Shown here: one piece after another, positions 17,286-25,889 of the stretch
Position numbering within the stretch: the first letter of the stretch is position 1
Layout of the letters: every line of letters begins with the position of its first letter
Source: Acidobacteriota bacterium
GTDB taxonomy: Bacteria > Acidobacteriota > UBA4820
DNA length: 61,172 nt
Direction of reading: 5' to 3'
Assembly (NCBI GenBank): GCA_029559035.1
Contig: JAKQCT010000050.1
Coordinates: 1-61,172 of the forward strand
The notes under the pieces: generated by a model
Told to the model about the DNA's origin: nothing
The model's database searches: none
What the model saw: the letters and a program-made list of their open reading frames with translations, nothing else
Position numbers and translations under genes: made by a program

Positions 17286-17546
17286 TCACTTCTTGATCTT
17301 CCCCCGCTCGATGGCGGCCTTTGTGAGATAGAAGAGCTTCTGCAGCTCCTCCTTCACCGCCACCTCGATGTGCTTGGGGTTCTCTAGCCCCATCGTCGCC
17401 GACTCGTAGTTGTGCAGCTTCTGAAAGATGATCCGCCCCTCGGCGTAGACCCTCACTTCCAGCTCCTTTTTCTTCTCGTGGTCCTCGATCTGGATGTGGT
17501 AGGTCTCCCCGCCCGATTCAAGATTGTGGTTGATCCCGAAAGTCAT
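17286..17546 (-). CDS. Small hypothetical protein (86 aa)
   Basis: An 86-residue soluble protein starting MTFGINHNLE. The start at 17546 is chosen because it overlaps the stop of the metallophosphoesterase gene (ATGA) and because an upstream extension would run through that gene. The first half is a predicted beta-sheet (for example KELEVRVYAEGRIIFQK) and the C-terminal third is an amphipathic helix. I do not recognise the family. The coupling suggests it is made together with the phosphoesterase. Confidence 0.6.
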   Translation of the reverse strand: MTFGINHNLESGGETYHIQIEDHEKKKELEVRVYAEGRIIFQKLHNYESATMGLENPKHIEVAVKEELQKLFYLTKAAIERGKIKK

Positions 17547-18292
17547 GTCCCCACCCTCAGCCTCGCCCCCAGGTTTTCCGGGAGTCCGGCCTTCATTATC
17601 TTCGCAGCCGACTTGTCGATGTCGTACGCCACCCTCCTGAATATGAACCGCCTCGTTTCCGGGTAGTACTCCGCGAAGGCCGAATAGGGGTTCCTGTCGC
17701 GGGGCTGGCCCACCGAACCGGGGTTGATCAGGTAGCGGGCGTCCTTTTCGAGCACTTCCTCGTGAAGCTCGCCTCTCAGGTAGCTGAAGGTTATCCCGTC
17801 CCGGTTCTGTTTGAAAATGCACGGGTAGTGCGTGTGACCGAAGAAGCAGACCTGGAAGGCGGCGTTCTCGAAGACCTGGTAAGCGTCGAACTCGGAGAAA
17901 AGGTAATAGTCCTCGTCCAGAGGCGATCCGTGGCAGATCATCAGGCCGTCCTGGATCTGAAGAGGCCCTTTAGGGAGCGAAGCAACATAATTGAGGTTGG
18001 CCTTGGTGAGGTGTTTCCTGGTCCACATCGCGGCGGTCTTTGCCGAATTGTTGAAGCTTTGCGTCGCGGCCGTGTCGGCGATCGCCTTGTCGTGGTTGCC
18101 CCTGACGATCCTCAGCTCTTTCATTCCCTTAATCTTGTGTACGACCGGGTTGGGGCTGGCGCCGTAACCCACGAGATCGCCGAGGCAGAGGACGCCGTCG
18201 TAGCGCCTCCTCGCCACGCACCTGAGGACGGCGCCGAGGGCTTCCTCATTCGAGTGGATGTCGGAAAGTATCAGGTATCTCTTCTTCGCCAA
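17543..18292 (-). CDS. Calcineurin-like metallophosphoesterase
   Basis: A 249-residue metallophosphoesterase with the complete two-metal motif set: DIHSN at 11-15, GDLVGYG at 38-44, GNHD at 65-68, an ICHGSP motif in the middle, and FGHTHYP towards the end, followed by NPGSVGQPRDRNP. This pattern matches the YfcE/diadenosine-tetraphosphatase-like branch (phosphodiester or phosphoprotein hydrolysis); the natural substrate is unknown. The start is a TTG with GGCGG just upstream. It lies 35 bases after aroK and overlaps the 86-residue gene. Confidence 0.85.
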   Translation of the reverse strand: MAKKRYLILSDIHSNEEALGAVLRCVARRRYDGVLCLGDLVGYGASPNPVVHKIKGMKELRIVRGNHDKAIADTAATQSFNNSAKTAAMWTRKHLTKANLNYVASLPKGPLQIQDGLMICHGSPLDEDYYLFSEFDAYQVFENAAFQVCFFGHTHYPCIFKQNRDGITFSYLRGELHEEVLEKDARYLINPGSVGQPRDRNPYSAFAEYYPETRRFIFRRVAYDIDKSAAKIMKAGLPENLGARLRVGT

Positions 18293-18327
18293 TTCCGCCC
18301 TCTGCGAAAAATTCTTGAAACTAAAGA

Positions 18328-18816
18328 CTATACCAACCGGAGGATGGCGTCAACAACCTCGTCGACGGTGAGCGATTCGACCCACACCCTGCTTGTCGCC
18401 CTTGCGTAGGTCGAGCGTCTCTTAATGAAGAGCCCGAAGAGATTCCCGTCCTCCGCCAGCGGCCTTTTCCCGCTCGTTCCGATCCTTCTCCTGCATTCGT
18501 CGAACGACAGGTCGAGGTGGATCACCGGGCCCATCTGTTTCAGAAAGCCGAGGGTCGCCTCGTTGAAGCCGCCGCCGCCGACCGCCATGACCCGTTCCCC
18601 CTCGTCGGGCGTGCTCAGGATAACGGACCTTTCAATTTCACGAAAATATTCCTCCCCTTTTTCCCTGAAAATGCGCGAGACGGGCATCCCCTCCTGCTCC
18701 TCGATCACCGCGTCCGTGTCCTTGAAGGGGAGATGAAGGCGGCGTGCCAGTATCCTGCCGACGGTGGTCTTGCCCGATCCCATGAAGCCCACGAGGGTTA
18801 TGGTCCTTCCGCTCAT
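18328..18816 (-). CDS. aroK: Shikimate kinase
   Basis: A 162-residue P-loop kinase of the shikimate kinase family, phosphorylating shikimate at the 3-hydroxyl in aromatic amino acid synthesis. Walker A is GFMGSGKTT (10-18), the shikimate-binding DTD is at 33-35, the GGGG loop is near residue 88, and the lid region contains GKRPLAED followed by RRSTYARA with the adenine-contacting Arg. Length is normal for AroK. It stands apart from other aro genes, in front of the metallophosphoesterase gene. Confidence 0.88.
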   Translation of the reverse strand: MSGRTITLVGFMGSGKTTVGRILARRLHLPFKDTDAVIEEQEGMPVSRIFREKGEEYFREIERSVILSTPDEGERVMAVGGGGFNEATLGFLKQMGPVIHLDLSFDECRRRIGTSGKRPLAEDGNLFGLFIKRRSTYARATSRVWVESLTVDEVVDAILRLV

Positions 18817-18859
18817 CGCGCTTCCCTCCGAGAAACCGGGCCGCCTTTGTCATAAGGGG

Positions 18860-18935
18860 TGGTGGGCGATACAGGATTCGAACCTGTGACTCCTACCGTG
18901 TGAAGGTAGTACTCTAGCCGCTGAGTTAATCGCCC
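18860..18935 (-). tRNA. tRNA-Val (anticodon CAC)
   Basis: On the minus strand the cloverleaf is complete. The acceptor GGGCGAT pairs with ATCGCCC. The D-arm stem is ACTC/GAGT. The anticodon stem CTACC/GGTAG encloses the loop TTCACAC, with CAC as anticodon (reads GUG, valine). The T-arm ACAGG-TTCGAAT-CCTGT follows. The discriminator A is followed by an encoded CCA. Confidence 0.95.
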
Positions 18936-18944
18936 AACTCGCAG

Positions 18945-18973
18945 AGTTTATTCTAAAAAGGCTTTTACTTCAA
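18945..18973 (-). promoter_or_regulatory. Promoter of tRNA-Val
   Basis: On the minus strand TTGAAG (18973-18968) and TAAACT (18950-18945) are 17 bases apart, and the -10 ends 9 bases before the mature tRNA. It fits a sigma70-type promoter at four or five of six positions per box. Confidence 0.5.
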
Positions 18974-18980
18974 CCCCGCT

Positions 18981-19271
18981 TCAGCCTTTTCTGAAAGAAT
19001 CCTTGAGCGTTTTCGCGCCCTTGAAGGCCGGATAGACTCTCTTGGGGACGGTCACCTGCTTGCCGTTCTTGGGGTTCCTGGCGTTCCTCGCGCTCCTCTC
19101 CCTGAGGAAAAAGGTCCCGAAACCCGCCATCGTAACCTTGCCTTCGTTCTTCAGGGTGACCGAGATAAGCCCTTTTCCGGGGCGGAACAGCGCCTCGATC
19201 ACCGCCTTGACATCTTTTCTCGACAGCCCCGTTTTCTCGGCTATCTTCTTAATGACTTCGGTCTTCGTCAT
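18981..19271 (-). CDS. hup: HU/IHF-family DNA-binding protein
   Basis: A 96-residue histone-like protein. It has the helical dimerisation half (MTKTEVIKKIAEKTGLSRKD) and the beta-arm region with GFGTFFLRERSARNARNPKN, where the conserved RNP tip appears as RNPKNGK, then KTLKDSF near the end. It binds and bends DNA as a dimer and organises the nucleoid. A few residues between the helices (RPGKGLISVTL) differ from the usual spacing. An AGGAG site precedes the start, and a -10 TATAAT lies 30 bases further upstream. Confidence 0.9.
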   Translation of the reverse strand: MTKTEVIKKIAEKTGLSRKDVKAVIEALFRPGKGLISVTLKNEGKVTMAGFGTFFLRERSARNARNPKNGKQVTVPKRVYPAFKGAKTLKDSFRKG

Positions 19272-19300
19272 CCCCTCTCTCTCCTTTCAACCAAGATACA

Positions 19301-19328
19301 ATTATAAAATTATTTGAAAAAAAAACAA
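19301..19328 (-). promoter_or_regulatory. hup: Promoter of the HU gene
   Basis: A perfect TATAAT (19306-19301, minus strand) lies 16 bases after TTGTTT (19328-19323). The start codon is 29 bases downstream of the -10. Confidence 0.5.
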
Positions 19329-19488
19329 CCTCCCCGCTCCTGTGAGCCTCGGTCGATAATTTCCGGACAGTCAATCGGCGGGTCAAAACGAGTCTTCCGC
19401 CCCCGTTCCAAAAGAACCGATCAGGACCATCCCGGCATGCTGTTTTTACGGTTATTTATGCTCGAACAAACATATCGCCAACTTAATG

Positions 19489-19517
19489 TTGACTTGGTTT
19501 TTCGGTTATGCTAGCCT
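19489..19517 (+). promoter_or_regulatory. Possible promoter of Sec formate dehydrogenase operon
   Basis: TTGACT and TAGCCT are 17 bases apart, with a TG dinucleotide one base before the -10 (extended -10). The -10 box matches the consensus at only three positions, so this is a candidate only. Confidence 0.3.
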
Positions 19518-19590
19518 CTTTTTTGAAAACGGCGCCCTTGCGGTTCCCGGGCGCCCGAAATCCGAACCGCTTAAAGATATGGAGGCCAGA

Positions 19591-22347
19591 ATGTCAAAAA
19601 GCCCTGATGCCACTCTCGTTCAGGCGCCCGGCGTCACGCTGACGATCGACGGAAGGACCGTCGTCGGGAGGAAAGGCCGGACGATACTCGAGGCGGCACT
19701 CGAGAACGGGATCAAAATCCCCTACCTCTGCTATCATCCCAGGATAAGCAGGACGGGAGCCTGCAGGATCTGCCTGGTCAAGGTGAACGACACGATGTTC
19801 AAGACCGCCTGCACCGAGCCTGTAGCCGAGAACATGAAGGTAGTCTCCGAAGACGCCGAGCTCGCCGCTATCCGCAAAGATATCCTCGAAATGCTTCTAT
19901 CCGAAGGGGACCACAACTGCCTCTACTGCGACGCCAACGGAGCCTGTGAGCTTCAGGATCTCGTCAAGCGCTACGACGCGCAGATGCCGACGGGAGAATT
20001 CCCCCGCAGGAAGCGCGAGATCGACGAAGCCTCAAGCAAGGGGCTCAAGCGCAACGAGGACCGCTGCGTCCTCTGCGGGCGATGCGTCAAGGCCTGCGGA
20101 GAGATCCAGATCAGCAACGTGTGGCAGTTCACGGGACGGGGAAGCAAGACCCACCTTACGTCCGGCCTCTTCGAGAAGATCGGGGACTCCCCCTGCGTGA
20201 ATTGCGGGACGTGCTCCCAGCTTTGCCCCACCGGCGCGATAATGCCCCAGCTCCCTCTCGGCAACGGATTCAACTGGGAACTTCAGAAAGAATCCAGCAT
20301 CTGCATATATTGCGGCGTAGGCTGCAAGATAGATTTCCACAAGAACAAGGAAGGAATGCTCGTGAAGGCTACCGGGAACGGGGATGGCCCGAATGAAGGC
20401 CACCTTTGCGTCAAGGGGCGCTTCGGTTTCGATTTCATGCAAAAACCGACCCGTCTCATATCACCCCTCATAAAGGAGAACGGCGAGTTCAGGGAAGCGG
20501 CATGGGAAGAAGCCCTGGACTTCGTGGCCGGGAAGCTGAAGAAGATCAAGGCAGATTCCGGCCCGGATTCCGTCGGGGCGCTGGCTTCAGCCAAATGCAG
20601 CAACGAGGACAACTACCTGATGCAGAAATTCGTGCGCGCGGTGGTGGGGACGAACAACATAGACCACTGTGCACGGCTTTGACACAGCTCCACAGTCGCC
20701 GGTCTGGCGACAACGCTTGGCTCCGGAGCGATGACCAACTCGATCAGGGAGATACCTGACAGCGCTGGTTTCTTCGTGATAGGTTCCAACACGACAGAGA
20801 ACCACCCGGTGATAGGCTCGATGATCAAGAACGAGGTCATCAACAAGGGCAAGAAACTTATCGTGGTCGACCCGAGGGAGATCGAACTTTCCAGGTACGC
20901 CGACTATTATTTCCAGATCAACCCAGGAACCAACATAGCGATCCTCAACGGCCTGATGCATGTCATCGTGAAAGAGGACCTTTACGACAAGGCCTATGTC
21001 GAGGAAAGGTGCGAGGGGTTCGAGGAACTGGCCAAGACCCTCGAGAAGTACACCCCCGAACACGTTGCGGACATCTGCGGCCTCAAAAAGCCCCAGGACA
21101 TAATCGACGCGGCGAGGTTCATAGCCGGCCTGAAACCCATGTCCCTATATTACGCCATGGGGATCACGCAGTTCGTTTCGGGAGTCAACGGAGTGAAATC
21201 GACCGCGAACCTTCAGATGCTCCTGGGCAACCTTGGCGTGGCGGGCGGCGGCGTGAACCCCCTCAGGGGACAGAACAACGTCCAGGGCGCCTGCGACATG
21301 GGCGGCCTGCCGAACGTCTACCCTGCATACCAGCCGGTCACATCCGAAGACAACAAGGCGAAGTTCGAGTCGGCCTGGGATGCGAAAAACCTCTCCACGA
21401 AACCTGGCCTCACCCTGATGGAGATGTTCAACGGCGCGATCGAAGGAAAGATTAAAGCGTTGTACGTCATGGGCGAGAACCCCGTCCTTTCCGACCCCAA
21501 CCAGCACCACGTACTCGAGGCGCTCCGCTCTCTCGAACTATTCGTCGTGCAGGACATCTTCCTTACCGAGACGGCCCGGGAGGCCCATGTAGTTTTTCCG
21601 TCTTTCGGTTTCCTTGAAAAGAGCGGCACCGTCTCGAACACCGAGCGGAGGGTCCAGCTCATGAACAAGGTCATAGACCCTCCCGGCCAGTCCAAAGACG
21701 ACTGGTGGATAATAATGCAGCTAGCGAACAGGCTCGGCGCGAAGTGGGATTACTCCTGCTCTGAAGACATCTTCAACGAGATGCGCAAGGTCACCCCTTC
21801 CTACGCGGGGATGACCTACCAGCGGGTGAAGAACGAACTTATCCAGTGGCCGTGCCCCACCCCCGAACATCCAGGGACCCAGTTCCTCCACAAAGGCAAG
21901 TTCTCCCGCGGAAAAGGACTGATGACCGCAATAGACTACACTCCTCCGGCGGAAGGTACCGACAAGGAATACCCGGTCGCCCTGACAACGGGCCGCGTCC
22001 TCGAGCAGTTCCACACCGGCACGATGAGCAGGAATTCAAGGATCCTGGAAGAACTCTCCCCCGAGCCGTTCATCGAAATGAGCGGGCATGACTCCAGGAG
22101 TTACGACATCGTTGACGGAGAATTGATATCCGTTTCGACACGAAGGGGAAGCCTCCGCATAAAGGTACGGGTGACGGATACGGCCAAACCGGGTGTCGTG
22201 TTCATCCCGTTCCACTTCAAGGAGGCTGCGGCGAACGTCCTGACGATAGACGCCCTCGACCCTGTCGCGAAGATCCCTGAGTACAAGGCCTGCGCGTGCA
22301 GGATAGAAAAGATACTTCCCCTTGACGAGAAGGGAGGTGGCCGATGA
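19591..22347 (+). CDS. fdhA: Selenocysteine formate dehydrogenase alpha subunit with NuoG-like N-terminus
   Basis: One continuous 918-residue gene read through an in-frame TGA (20680-20682) as selenocysteine at position 364. The TGA sits in the active-site motif DHCARL-U-HSSTVAG, where other formate dehydrogenases have Sec or Cys, and a SECIS-like hairpin follows it. The N-terminus is NuoG-like: a [2Fe-2S] domain (CRICLV near residue 59), a His/Cys cluster segment (EGDHNCLYC) and a two-cluster ferredoxin segment (CVLCGRCVKAC and CVNCGTCSQLC). A CIYCGVGC motif then opens the bis-MGD catalytic domain. The ATG at 19591 has GGAGG 5 bases upstream; the frame is open further upstream but without a start signal. 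It overlaps the NuoEF-like gene (ATGA). Expected reaction: reversible formate oxidation / CO2 reduction with NAD(P) and perhaps ferredoxin, as in acetogen FdhAB. Confidence 0.92.
20680..20682 (+). other. fdhA: UGA selenocysteine codon
   Basis: TGA in frame between two halves of an otherwise uninterrupted formate dehydrogenase. The flanking residues match the paralogue at 40302-42350, which has TGC-type Cys (Cys132) at the same place. Confidence 0.93.
20683..20711 (+). promoter_or_regulatory. Bacterial SECIS element of fdhA
   Basis: Starting 12 bases after the UGA, a perfect 6-bp stem GTCGCC (20695-20700) / GGCGAC (20706-20711) closes the pentaloop GGTCT. The GGUCU apical loop is the SelB-binding signature known from E. 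coli fdhF, and its distance from the UGA lies within the usual bacterial range. Confidence 0.85.
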
Positions 22348-24176
22348 CGATCACCAGAGACACCATCAGAAAGGTCGTCTTGGAAAGAGGAAAGGCGATG
22401 GAACACCTGATGCTGATCCTCAGGGACCTCGAAACCCTTTCGGGCAACAACCAGCTCACCACGAAGACCCTTGAAGAGGTAGCGGAGGAGATGAACCTTC
22501 CGACCAGCGCGGTGGCTGGGTTCGTGGGATTCTACACGATGTTCAGCTACAAGCCGCGGGCGCGTTACGTAATCAGGGTCTGCAAGTCGGGCCCCTGCAA
22601 CGTCATGGGCGCATGCACCATATTCGACGCGATCGAGAAACACCTCGGGATAAAGCCGGGAGAGGCGACTACCGACGGCGTATTTTTCCTCGAAAAGTGC
22701 GAGTGCCTCGGGATATGCTCGGTCGCCCCCGCGATGATGATCAATTACGACCTTCACGGCAACCTGACAGAGAAAAAGGTCGTCGACCTGATCGAAAGAT
22801 ACAGGAAGCAAAAACCCGCTGTGGCGGAAGCTTCCGGCCCTGAGGTCGAGGGCAGGGAATGCATCGTGAAGGCGGACGGCCAGACGAAGCGCCTGACCGG
22901 GGCGATAGGAGCCATCGACCCGCTGAAGATCGACAGCTACCTCGGGTTAAAAGGGTACGAGGCGCTGAAGAAGACCCTGAAAGAATTCACGCCGGAACAG
23001 GTTGTGCAGATCGTCAAGGATTCCGGGCTTCGCGGGCGCGGCGGCGCGGGTTTCCCCGCCGGCCTGAAATGGTCGTTCATGCCGAAGGGTGACATGCCGA
23101 AATACACCGTCTGCAACGCTGACGAAGGGGAACCCGGTACATACAAGGACCGTATCCTGATGGAAGAGAATCCCCACCAGCTGATCGAGGGAATGACGAT
23201 CGCCGGCTACGCTATGGGCTCCCAGACGGGCTACATCTACGTGCGGGGAGAGTTCCGGAGAGCCATAGACAGGCTCCAGCTGGCCATAGAGCAGGCACGG
23301 TCCAAGGGCTTCCTCGGCAGTAACATACTCGGTTCGGCTTTCAATTTCGACATATTCATCAAGGAAGGGGGCGGGGCTTACGTTTGCGGAGAAGAATCCT
23401 CGCTTATCAACTCGATGGAAGGCAAGCGCGGGTACCCCCGTTTCAGGCCGCCTTTCCCCGCAGGCTCGGGCTTCCAGAAGCGTCCGACCACGGTCAACAA
23501 CGTCGAGACCTACGCTTCCGCGCCGATGATCATCCTGAACGGGGCGGATTGGTACAAGTCGGTCGGGACACCCAAGTGCACGGGCACCAAGCTCTACTGC
23601 CTCTCTGGGAAGATGAACCGGACGGGCCTCGTTGAGCTTCCGATGGGAACTACACTCAGGGAGCTCATCGAAGTCTACGGCGGCGGGATGAAGGACGGAG
23701 GGAAATTCAAGTTCGCGCAGGTAGGCGGGACCGCCGGCGGGATCCTCGGCCCCGACCTTCTGGACCTTCCCCTCGACATTGACCAGACCATCCAGGCGGG
23801 AGTCACGCTCGGCTCCGGCGTGGTGCTCGCCTGCGACGAGAGCGTGTGCGCGGTGGATTTCCTTCTCAACGTCCTGGCGTTCTTCGAGCATGAATCCTGC
23901 GGCCAGTGCGCCCCGTGCAGGATCGGCACTTCCCAGCTCCACCGCCTGTCGAGAAGATTCGCGGAGAGGCGCGCCGACGAAGGGGACATCGACAGGATGA
24001 TCGGAAAGACAATGGTGATGAAGAAGGCGTCGCTCTGCGCGCTGGGCCAGTCGCCCGTGATGCCAGTCACCACCATCCTGAAGAACTTCAGGCGGGAGTT
24101 CGAGCGACATTGTGATTCGGGCCACAAGTGTCCAGCCTGCGACAAGACTCTGAGAAGGTTCTACGGGACCGCCTAA
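22344..24176 (+). CDS. fdhB: NuoE-NuoF fusion, diaphorase subunit of formate dehydrogenase
   Basis: A 610-residue flavo-iron-sulfur protein. Residues 1-155 are NuoE-like, with the thioredoxin-like [2Fe-2S] ligands in CKSGPC and CECLGIC. Residues ~190-600 are NuoF-like: the GRGGAGFPAGLKW FMN/NAD region, NADEGEPGTYKDR, GAYVCGEESSLINSMEG, then the [4Fe-4S] motif ESCGQCAPCRIG and a distal Cys. A short Cys pair (CPAC) closes the protein. It oxidises or reduces NAD(P)(H) and exchanges electrons with the NuoG-like part of FdhA, as in acetogen FdhAB and HydABC-type enzymes. GGGAGGTGG precedes the ATG, which overlaps the fdhA stop. Confidence 0.9.
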   Translation: MTITRDTIRKVVLERGKAMEHLMLILRDLETLSGNNQLTTKTLEEVAEEMNLPTSAVAGFVGFYTMFSYKPRARYVIRVCKSGPCNVMGACTIFDAIEKHLGIKPGEATTDGVFFLEKCECLGICSVAPAMMINYDLHGNLTEKKVVDLIERYRKQKPAVAEASGPEVEGRECIVKADGQTKRLTGAIGAIDPLKIDSYLGLKGYEALKKTLKEFTPEQVVQIVKDSGLRGRGGAGFPAGLKWSFMPKGDMPKYTVCNADEGEPGTYKDRILMEENPHQLIEGMTIAGYAMGSQTGYIYVRGEFRRAIDRLQLAIEQARSKGFLGSNILGSAFNFDIFIKEGGGAYVCGEESSLINSMEGKRGYPRFRPPFPAGSGFQKRPTTVNNVETYASAPMIILNGADWYKSVGTPKCTGTKLYCLSGKMNRTGLVELPMGTTLRELIEVYGGGMKDGGKFKFAQVGGTAGGILGPDLLDLPLDIDQTIQAGVTLGSGVVLACDESVCAVDFLLNVLAFFEHESCGQCAPCRIGTSQLHRLSRRFAERRADEGDIDRMIGKTMVMKKASLCALGQSPVMPVTTILKNFRREFERHCDSGHKCPACDKTLRRFYGTA

Positions 24177-24228
24177 GCTGAAATTGGCCCGGGCATGACC
24201 CGGAATTATCCTTAAGGGAGACGAGACG

Positions 24229-24684
24229 ATGAATCACGACCAGTTCAAAAAGATCATTTCAGATGCCATCAATTGCGAGATCGAGGCTTTCAACTTCTAC
24301 CGCTCCGTGTCGGAAAAAGTGAAGGACAAGGGGCTCAAGGAGCTTTTCGGCGAACTCGCGGGGGAAGAAGAGAAGCACAGGACGACTCTCGAAGGGCTGC
24401 TCAGGATAGCCCCGGAAAAATTCCACTTTTCGCCTTCCCAGGACTACAAGGTCGGAGACGCCCTTCCGACCCCTCCCCTGACCGCCGACATGAAGCCGCT
24501 CGAAGGACTCGTGATTGCCATAAAGAAGGAACTCGAAGCCATGCAGATGTATACTCAGCTGGCAAAGACCGCCGCGGACGAGAGCCAGAAGACTCTCTTT
24601 TCCGAGCTTGCATCCATGGAGCGCGGCCACAAGAGCAGGCTCGAGGATATCTACACCGACATGGCGTTCCCCGAAGTCTGGTAG
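24229..24684 (+). CDS. Rubrerythrin-like diiron protein (no rubredoxin domain)
   Basis: A 151-residue four-helix ferritin-like protein. The two helix pairs carry the diiron ligands: a Glu in NCEIEAFNFY and EEEKH in the first half, then KKELEAMQMY and MERGH in the second. The C-terminal rubredoxin domain of classical rubrerythrin is missing, as in the YciF/erythrin-like branch. Such proteins remove peroxide or handle iron under anaerobic stress, which would suit protection of the oxygen-sensitive formate dehydrogenase. AAGGGAG precedes the start; it lies 52 bases after the NuoEF gene and before a terminator. Confidence 0.8.
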   Translation: MNHDQFKKIISDAINCEIEAFNFYRSVSEKVKDKGLKELFGELAGEEEKHRTTLEGLLRIAPEKFHFSPSQDYKVGDALPTPPLTADMKPLEGLVIAIKKELEAMQMYTQLAKTAADESQKTLFSELASMERGHKSRLEDIYTDMAFPEVW

Positions 24685-24788
24685 CACAGTTCAGCATTCG
24701 AACGGACGATCGCGGGGATCAAACCCCGCCCAGAAGCGCCATGTTAACACGTTGTCCACTTTCTGAATTTTTCCTTTGACAAGAAGAA

Positions 24789-24813
24789 GCCCCCGGGATT
24801 TCTCCCCGGGGGC
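24789..24813. terminator. Bidirectional terminator hairpin
   Basis: A 9-bp GC stem GCCCCCGGG (24789-24797) / CCCGGGGGC (24805-24813) lies between the converging rubrerythrin-like gene and the CxxCH gene. The T-tracts are short: ATTT on the plus side, TTCTTCTT on the minus side. Confidence 0.6.
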
Positions 24814-24865
24814 ATTTAGAGCCTATCCTGCGGGCCTGCGGCTTCCCTGCTCGGGCTCCGCGCCC

Positions 24866-25888
24866 TTATTTCACGTTTATCACCTCTATCTTCTCGACGG
24901 CCTTGACGCACCTGTCGGCCGAAAGGTCGTCGGGAAACACTGCCGCGAACTTTCCGTCCTTCTTGAGCGGTGTCCCGTCAACACCGTCGGCGATGATGAT
25001 GTTCTTCCCCTGGGGGTTCAGGAACAGTTCCCCGCAGGAAACCGAGGAGCGGTAACCGTCGGGGGCAGATATCATGAGGACCGAACCGGGATCGGGAGCG
25101 ATGCCCGCGTCCTTGAGGATGTCCACGAGCGGGACGCCGTCGAATACTTTCCACCCGTGATACCCCCGGCCGTCTCCGACCTGCATGGAAAGCGTTTCGA
25201 AATGCCTGTAGGAAGCGAGTGTCGCGAACTCCCCGGGAGTCTTGACTGCCCCCGTCAGGGAGAACTTCTCGGAGAACAGCGGCTTTTTCTTGACGCACTT
25301 GATGTCGGGCCTGAGGTCCACGACCTCTATGTTGGAGACGTTCTCCAGGCACCTTCCGTCGAACCTGTCGCCGGTAACTACCAGCTTCGGAAGGCCTACC
25401 TTTCTCTTGAGCGGATTCAGCCACACCCCGTAAGTTTCAGGGTCGTGACAACCTTCGCAGGACTTGTGGGGGAAAATCGGATCGTAGTTGAACGCGAGGA
25501 TGACCTCCGACGGGTTCCTGTAGAATATCTCGCCCCAGGAAAGGAAGGCTTTCTTACCTTCGTTGTTCATCACGACTATGACGAGGTCGGAGAGCTTGTT
25601 GTAATTGGCTGTATCAGGTTTGTGGATCACGGCCAGGTCGAGAAGTGACCTCAGCGGAACTCCCGTGTAATTGAAAGCGCCGTGGTAATCCTTGTCCAGA
25701 GAGAATTCGTTCTGCCTCGCGGGGACGGACTGCATCTTCATGAGCTTGTCCATCGTGAGGGTCAGCGGCTGTTTGACCATCCCCTCAATCCTTATCTGGG
25801 GAATCTGCGGAGCAGGCTTGTCCGACGAGATAACGAGGACCCCCGCGGCAAAAACCGAGAACAATAAAATGGCGATCTTTTTTCGCAT
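24866..25888 (-). CDS. Periplasmic CxxCH protein with two sulfite-oxidase-like molybdopterin-type domains
   Basis: A 340-residue secreted protein: signal peptide (residues 1-21), then two related domains that resemble the sulfite-oxidase/YedY molybdopterin-binding fold. They are recognised by paired motifs: VKQPLTLTMDKLMKM with FNYTGVPLRSLLD in the first, and TPGEF with FDGVPLVDILKDAG in the second. Between them is a single CEGCH heme c attachment motif (near residue 144). A usual Moco-ligating Cys is not obvious, so cofactor content is uncertain. It follows the ResB gene by one base, and GGGAGGAG precedes its ATG. The operon also encodes the heme-attachment machinery and a TonB receptor. A redox or ligand-handling role in the periplasm is inferred. 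Confidence 0.55.
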   Translation of the reverse strand: MRKKIAILLFSVFAAGVLVISSDKPAPQIPQIRIEGMVKQPLTLTMDKLMKMQSVPARQNEFSLDKDYHGAFNYTGVPLRSLLDLAVIHKPDTANYNKLSDLVIVVMNNEGKKAFLSWGEIFYRNPSEVILAFNYDPIFPHKSCEGCHDPETYGVWLNPLKRKVGLPKLVVTGDRFDGRCLENVSNIEVVDLRPDIKCVKKKPLFSEKFSLTGAVKTPGEFATLASYRHFETLSMQVGDGRGYHGWKVFDGVPLVDILKDAGIAPDPGSVLMISAPDGYRSSVSCGELFLNPQGKNIIIADGVDGTPLKKDGKFAAVFPDDLSADRCVKAVEKIEVINVK

Positions 25889-25889
25889 G

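Larger units (their letters stand above)
19272..19590. other. Divergent intergenic region between HU and Sec-FDH genes
   Basis: This 319-base region holds the HU promoter on the minus strand and the control region of the selenocysteine formate dehydrogenase on the plus strand. The latter includes a possible promoter (19489-19517) and a GC hairpin (GGCGCCC 19531-19537 with GGGCGCC 19549-19555, 11-base loop) in the predicted 5' leader, 35 bases before the start codon. No gene was recognised. Confidence 0.5.

Noticed and set aside
20680-20730. Nonsense mutation splitting fdhA into a pseudogene
   Set aside because: The TGA is at the Sec position of the active site and is followed by a SECIS hairpin; both halves are intact and in the same frame.
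24776-25648. 290-codon plus-strand frame opposite the CxxCH protein
   Set aside because: No start signal or domain; it crosses a terminator hairpin and lies opposite a gene with signal peptide and operon context.
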